A stretch of 64,000 bases of DNA from Akebia trifoliata (Eukaryota; Streptophyta; Magnoliopsida; Ranunculales; Lardizabalaceae). The DNA lies in contig CM030711.1 of assembly GCA_017979445.1 (NCBI GenBank), positions 6,913,221-6,977,220 on the forward strand, read 5' to 3'. The position numbers and the translations under genes are program-made. The notes under the pieces are model-generated. The model did no database searches, was not told the origin of the DNA, and saw nothing but the letters and a program-made list of their open reading frames with translations. Below, one piece after another: positions 60,120 to 64,000 of this stretch (positions within the stretch are counted from its first letter, which is position 1; every line of letters begins with the position of its first letter).

Positions 60120-60650
60120 CCAATTTTGGACTAACGAAGTTGAGATTACATAACCCTCCACATTTTGGTGAATATTTGAGATATTCCTGGTGTAATCAAG
60201 CGGATGACAAGATTCCCTCGACTTCGGTTTTCTTTGATACATTTGTCAAAATGACTAAATGCCCATATCTTTAAACTCTTGCCTAAAATCTTTGATTATT
60301 CTTCCTAAAATTAATCATCTTCAATTTCTAGGTTATAAAATTTTTCGGCCTCAAGATTCTGTCTAGTTCAACCTTCAAACATCAAGACCAATATCAGATT
60401 TTGGAAAAGTATAAGACAATAAATTTTTGGATGGAAAAAAATTAGGGGTTTGATAAAAAGTTAAGATTAGGTTGGAAGCACAATTTGAAGATAAAGTCGA
60501 ATGGATTAAAAATTAAAGAGCTTTTGAAGATGAGACTTTTTTTTTTTAAGAGAAAAATCAAAGAATTGAAATAATAGGGAGATATCTCAAATATTCATCA
60601 AAAATATGGAGGGGTCCAAATCATAAAATAAAGTTACTTTCCTTGACAAA
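60120..60650. mobile_element. Foldback element of about 520 bp
   Basis: The left end 'ataaccctccacattttggtgaatatttgagatatt' pairs with the right end 'agatatctcaaatattcatcaaaaatatggaggggtccaaat'. Further inward, 'ctcttgcctaaaatctttgattattc' pairs roughly with 'aaaaatcaaagaattgaa'. No coding capacity. Confidence 0.65.
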
Positions 60651-62230
60651 GATTAAAGAGAGATTGCACACACATTTCAATATCACCAAACCATATAAGA
60701 TCATAAGAGAGCATTAAATAGGATTAATGGGATTTGAAAAAAAGACTTACAAATTCAAATAATGGTCGATGCAACCCTCCCCAAGTCCAGACAAAGAGAG
60801 AGTCTCACTCACAAGTCACACCCATTAAATTATTTTGACATATTTTATCAGGTGTTTGGCTACTGCTATGACACTACCCTCCCTATGAATAAGCTTTGCC
60901 TGAAGAGGATAACTGGAATCTAATTGTATTTTTCAAACGTTATTCTATATAAGAGTTGTAGATGCATGGTTCTATTCCGACCGATGAATTTCGTATTTTA
61001 AATATTGTGATTTTTCCTAGTGATACATAACATCTTTGACTGACATAATTTATCTTAATCAAAATATATCTTAAGAGTCAAGATTTATCTTAAGGATGCA
61101 TTGTGTATCCCAACATTTGGATTTCCATTTTAACCATTGAGATTTGTACTTTTTCATGAAAATTGTTGAATCCCAAATTCCCAACCCATTATAATAAGGA
61201 TAATTATAGTATTAGAAGAACTACATATAGATGGTTAAAGTCCATGAGTGTTGATCCTACAACTTGGATTCAAAAAATCTACCTTTACCTATTAATTATT
61301 AAACTCTAATCCGTTTGTTTGTCAATTTTTTTTTTTGAAGGTGATGATCAAGACGACTCTATCCAGGCTTCTAAACCACATTTGTTGATCCGTAACCGTA
61401 GGATGAATGAAAATAAGGGAGATTCGACTATTAATAGAAAGAGTAATGCTGGGATGACATTAGGATTTAGTGCACTTCTCGCATTTATGACGTAGAGGTG
61501 CACACATAACCATAGATGGATTTTACTTGTATATACGAAGAAAGACATCTATGACTATCACATCAAACACATTCAAAGGATTTTCCTAATAGAAATACTT
61601 TTTAATAATGGATTTTACTCGTATCTCGAGGAAAGACATCTATGACAGACAGTTGTTTCTTTAATGATTTTTGAATCTCTCACATACCATATGGGATCCA
61701 CAGTTCTCTATCAGTCTATCTGGCACACCAACCCTATTAATGTTTGGTTCCAACCCCCTAGACAAGGTCTTCACCTATCCCAATACCCTACAAGGAAATC
61801 TAAAAAACAAAACCCCTTTCAAATTCTTGCTACCACTCATACTATATCTCCTAACTTATCTCTCATCTCTTAACCTATACTCATAATAGCTATTTGTAGA
61901 CGTGTTGCAATGTAACTTTTGAGTTTAGGGTTCAAGCATGATTTCAATGTTTAAAGCCATTTAAAATTTTTTTTGATGGAATATTTCCCTGTCAACCGAG
62001 ATAGCTCCTGGCCATTACATTGCCTTGAAATAATATTTTAAGAAAAGGGTTCAAGAGCATACCAAATAAACTTTTTTATCTCAAAAAAATTACATTAATG
62101 TTGAACCAACTCCTAGTAATTAAGAGATATTAACGTTGAAAATAAAACTAAAATAGATATTAGAAAAAAAAATGGGAATAACAACATATAGTAATTAAAA
62201 GCAAAAAAGAGAAGAAAGAAGCACATTATA
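60651..62230. other. Intergenic and 3' flank of the DUF1749 gene
   Basis: A foldback-like block at 61440-61650 holds 'catagatggattttactYgtat...gaaagacatctatgac' twice (61513 and 61604). A B-box-like GGTTCAAGCATGA at 61930 may mark a decayed SINE. No gene. Confidence 0.45.
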
Positions 62231-62843
62231 TTAGTTCCATGGATCATCCCACCCTTTCGGTCCCTCTGTTTTGATAAAGTCCAATATGGCTTGGACTATT
62301 TCTTCAACCCTGTTAGAAAGAGAATGGTTTCCCCATTCAATCTCAACTTTCTCTGCTCCACCCATAGCTCTGCATAATCTGCTTGAGATACCAACAATCA
62401 ACATTATCATTATTAGCACACAAGATTTCATAAATTTAAAAAGTAATTGAAATTATCTTTTTTACTAGGTGATGGGGTTCAAAACCACAAACTATGATGG
62501 TTGGCACAGAACCCATACAAATGAATTACAGCTACTTTCCTCTTTAAGATGCACAAAATCTTTTGAGAGAGTCCTTAATTACCTTTCTACCAAGGCTTTC
62601 TTATCAACATAATCAGGTACATACTCATCAGCCATTGAGAAAATAACCTGCAGCAACCACACACACACACACACCCCTGCATCATTTAAGACTTTAGCTT
62701 AAGACAATCGAGAAAATGCTCAACATCAATCTACCTGGCAAGGTGTATTTGACATATGCCCAAGTCTTAATCTCAGTTGGTCATCGCTAAGATCAGAACT
62801 GAACATGTCGTCATCCCCCATGTATGCACAAAGAGATTGATAC
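62231..62843 (-). CDS. DUF1749/UPF0613 alpha/beta-hydrolase, 3' exons only (partial)
   Basis: Three consecutive exons are visible: 62735-62843 (YQSLCAYMGDDDMFSSDLSD... to NTPCQ), 62583-62647 (VIFSMADEYVPDYVDKKALVE plus a split Arg) and 62231-62378 (LCRAMGGAEKVEIEWGNHSL to PKGWDDPWN, stop TAA). All borders are GT-AG and the phases agree; the first exon shown begins with the last base of a split codon, so earlier exons lie beyond position 64000. The acidic residue in DEYVP and the His in GNHSLSNR sit where alpha/beta-hydrolases keep their catalytic Asp and His; the nucleophile elbow is outside the window. The family is conserved from fungi to plants, with no substrate I can state. The visible part looks intact. 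Confidence 0.87.
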
Positions 62844-64000
62844 CTATAGGATACTTAGTATTTCAGTAAGGAGAACGCAGATTATGCACACAAAAAAAAA
62901 AGAAGAATGTTACGTATGATGACTATAAACAAAGACATGCACCATTTTGTTGATTCTTAAGATTCACCCAAATTTTGGTTTTACTAGAGAACTTAAGCAC
63001 ATCAACAAGGTGGATGTTTTTACTACTAAAACACACGATTTTTCTTGTTTAATTTCCGACCCAAACAAAAAATAAAATTTAAGAAAGTTCAGCTATAAAA
63101 AAAGGACCCATTTTTAGTTCGTGGACTTTTCTGTTTGGCTTTTATATTATAGATAAAGAAACAACCATTCTCTTATTAGAGGGGATCATATTCGTAGAAT
63201 CTAGTTATTTTTGCTTTCGACTTTTAGGTATTACGTTGTTTCTAGTTTAATGTAGGAGGCATAAACTTATTATTTCACAACAAACAATGATTGCAAGCAC
63301 AAGAATCATAGTGTAATGCAATTATTGCATTATAGAAGAAAATCATTCTTGCGAAACGATCCCAATAAGAAACAGCTTAATAGCAGTAACTTTTGTGTAA
63401 AACTAACACAGCACGGATCAGAAGAATTGCATGACCACGCTGTTGAGTTAATAATTTGTGGACAAAGGAAACTTATTTAATTCAATGACATTTTAATGAT
63501 ACACAGTTTCACATTTCTTTCAGTGAAAAGATGTTTGTTTGCATCCTAGTGAAATTAAAACAGTGTATTTAGAGCCCATATCCAAGTTCCAGGTAAATTA
63601 TTTCTTCATTATACGTTAGTGGTGCACAATTTTGTTATAAAGAATTTATTATAATTATTTCATATTTTTCGTATAACCATAAATGTAAGACTTTATTAAT
63701 CTCACTATCTTACAATTTGAATCCCATTCTTAAAATTTTCAAATTGATTTGATTTTGACAACGTTGCATGTGAAAGTTTTCACAGATTTCTAGAACATTT
63801 AATAGAACGGTGAAGAGTACTGAGAAGTACAAAAGCCTGCAAACAAAATCAAGCTTCTTCCTTTGAAGTCCTATTTCCTATAGCCTACATGCAAATTGAG
63901 TGGAATTGATAGATATTATGACAAGAGGGCATGTTTCTACAATTCAATTCCACAGATAGTTATTACTATTTAACCGATACTGAAATCATTTTTGGTTTGC
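62844..64000 (-). other. Intron of the DUF1749 gene running off the window
   Basis: The acceptor CTATAG lies just upstream of the exon that ends at 62843. No further exon of this family could be recognised up to 64000, so the intron is at least 1.16 kb. The sequence is AT-rich with no obvious element. Confidence 0.6.

Overview
This window looks like nuclear DNA of a flowering plant, probably a eudicot. It is AT-rich, its genes have many GT-AG introns, it carries a plant-type heavy-metal-associated isoprenylated protein gene, and the space between genes is packed with short non-autonomous transposons and foldback elements. I cannot name the species.

Four protein-coding genes can be supported, all on the minus strand. 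(1) 23494-25409: a HIPP metallochaperone in three exons. It has an apparent one-base frame change in its CAG/CAA (poly-Gln) tract that separates the body from the CNVM prenylation tail. (2) 40173-46491: a seven-exon R3H-domain, single-stranded nucleic-acid-binding protein of 249 residues, with all splice sites and phases consistent. (3) 50301-52202: a single-coding-exon, Golgi-type membrane protein with a filamin/Ig-like segment and a PC-esterase (SGNH) domain, resembling animal NXPE proteins. A 5'UTR intron ends directly at its ATG. (4) 62231-62843, continuing past the right edge: the last three exons of a DUF1749/UPF0613 alpha/beta-hydrolase. The genes have unrelated roles and nothing suggests that they act together.

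The rest is repeats. 0.1-1.1 kb: a GGTTCGGTT-rich inverted-repeat element. 2.4-3.35 kb: an AT-rich tandem repeat hit by a hAT-like MITE. 5.8-6.4 kb: a foldback element with a nested hAT-like MITE. 6.4-10.9 and 12.2-19 kb: two diverged copies of one segment, each loaded with MITEs and tRNA-derived SINE copies. 21.9-22.4 kb: a foldback. 28.3-29.0 kb: a tandem run of four small palindromes. 29.7-30.1 kb: an LTR-like fragment. 32.3-36.2 kb: several duplicated blocks. 36.4-37.0 kb: a TIR element. 37.2-38.0 kb: a nearly perfect ~0.8-kb palindrome. 47.5-48.5 kb: an older ~1-kb inverted repeat. 53.8-55.1 kb: more foldbacks. 58.4-59.45 kb: LTR-like repeats with a third hAT-like MITE.

The strongest points for follow-up are the HIPP frame change, the 37-kb palindrome and its relatives at 28 kb and 7 kb, the many foldbacks sharing a conserved centre, and the three hAT-like MITEs with perfect 8-bp target duplications. 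I saw no previously undescribed protein system.
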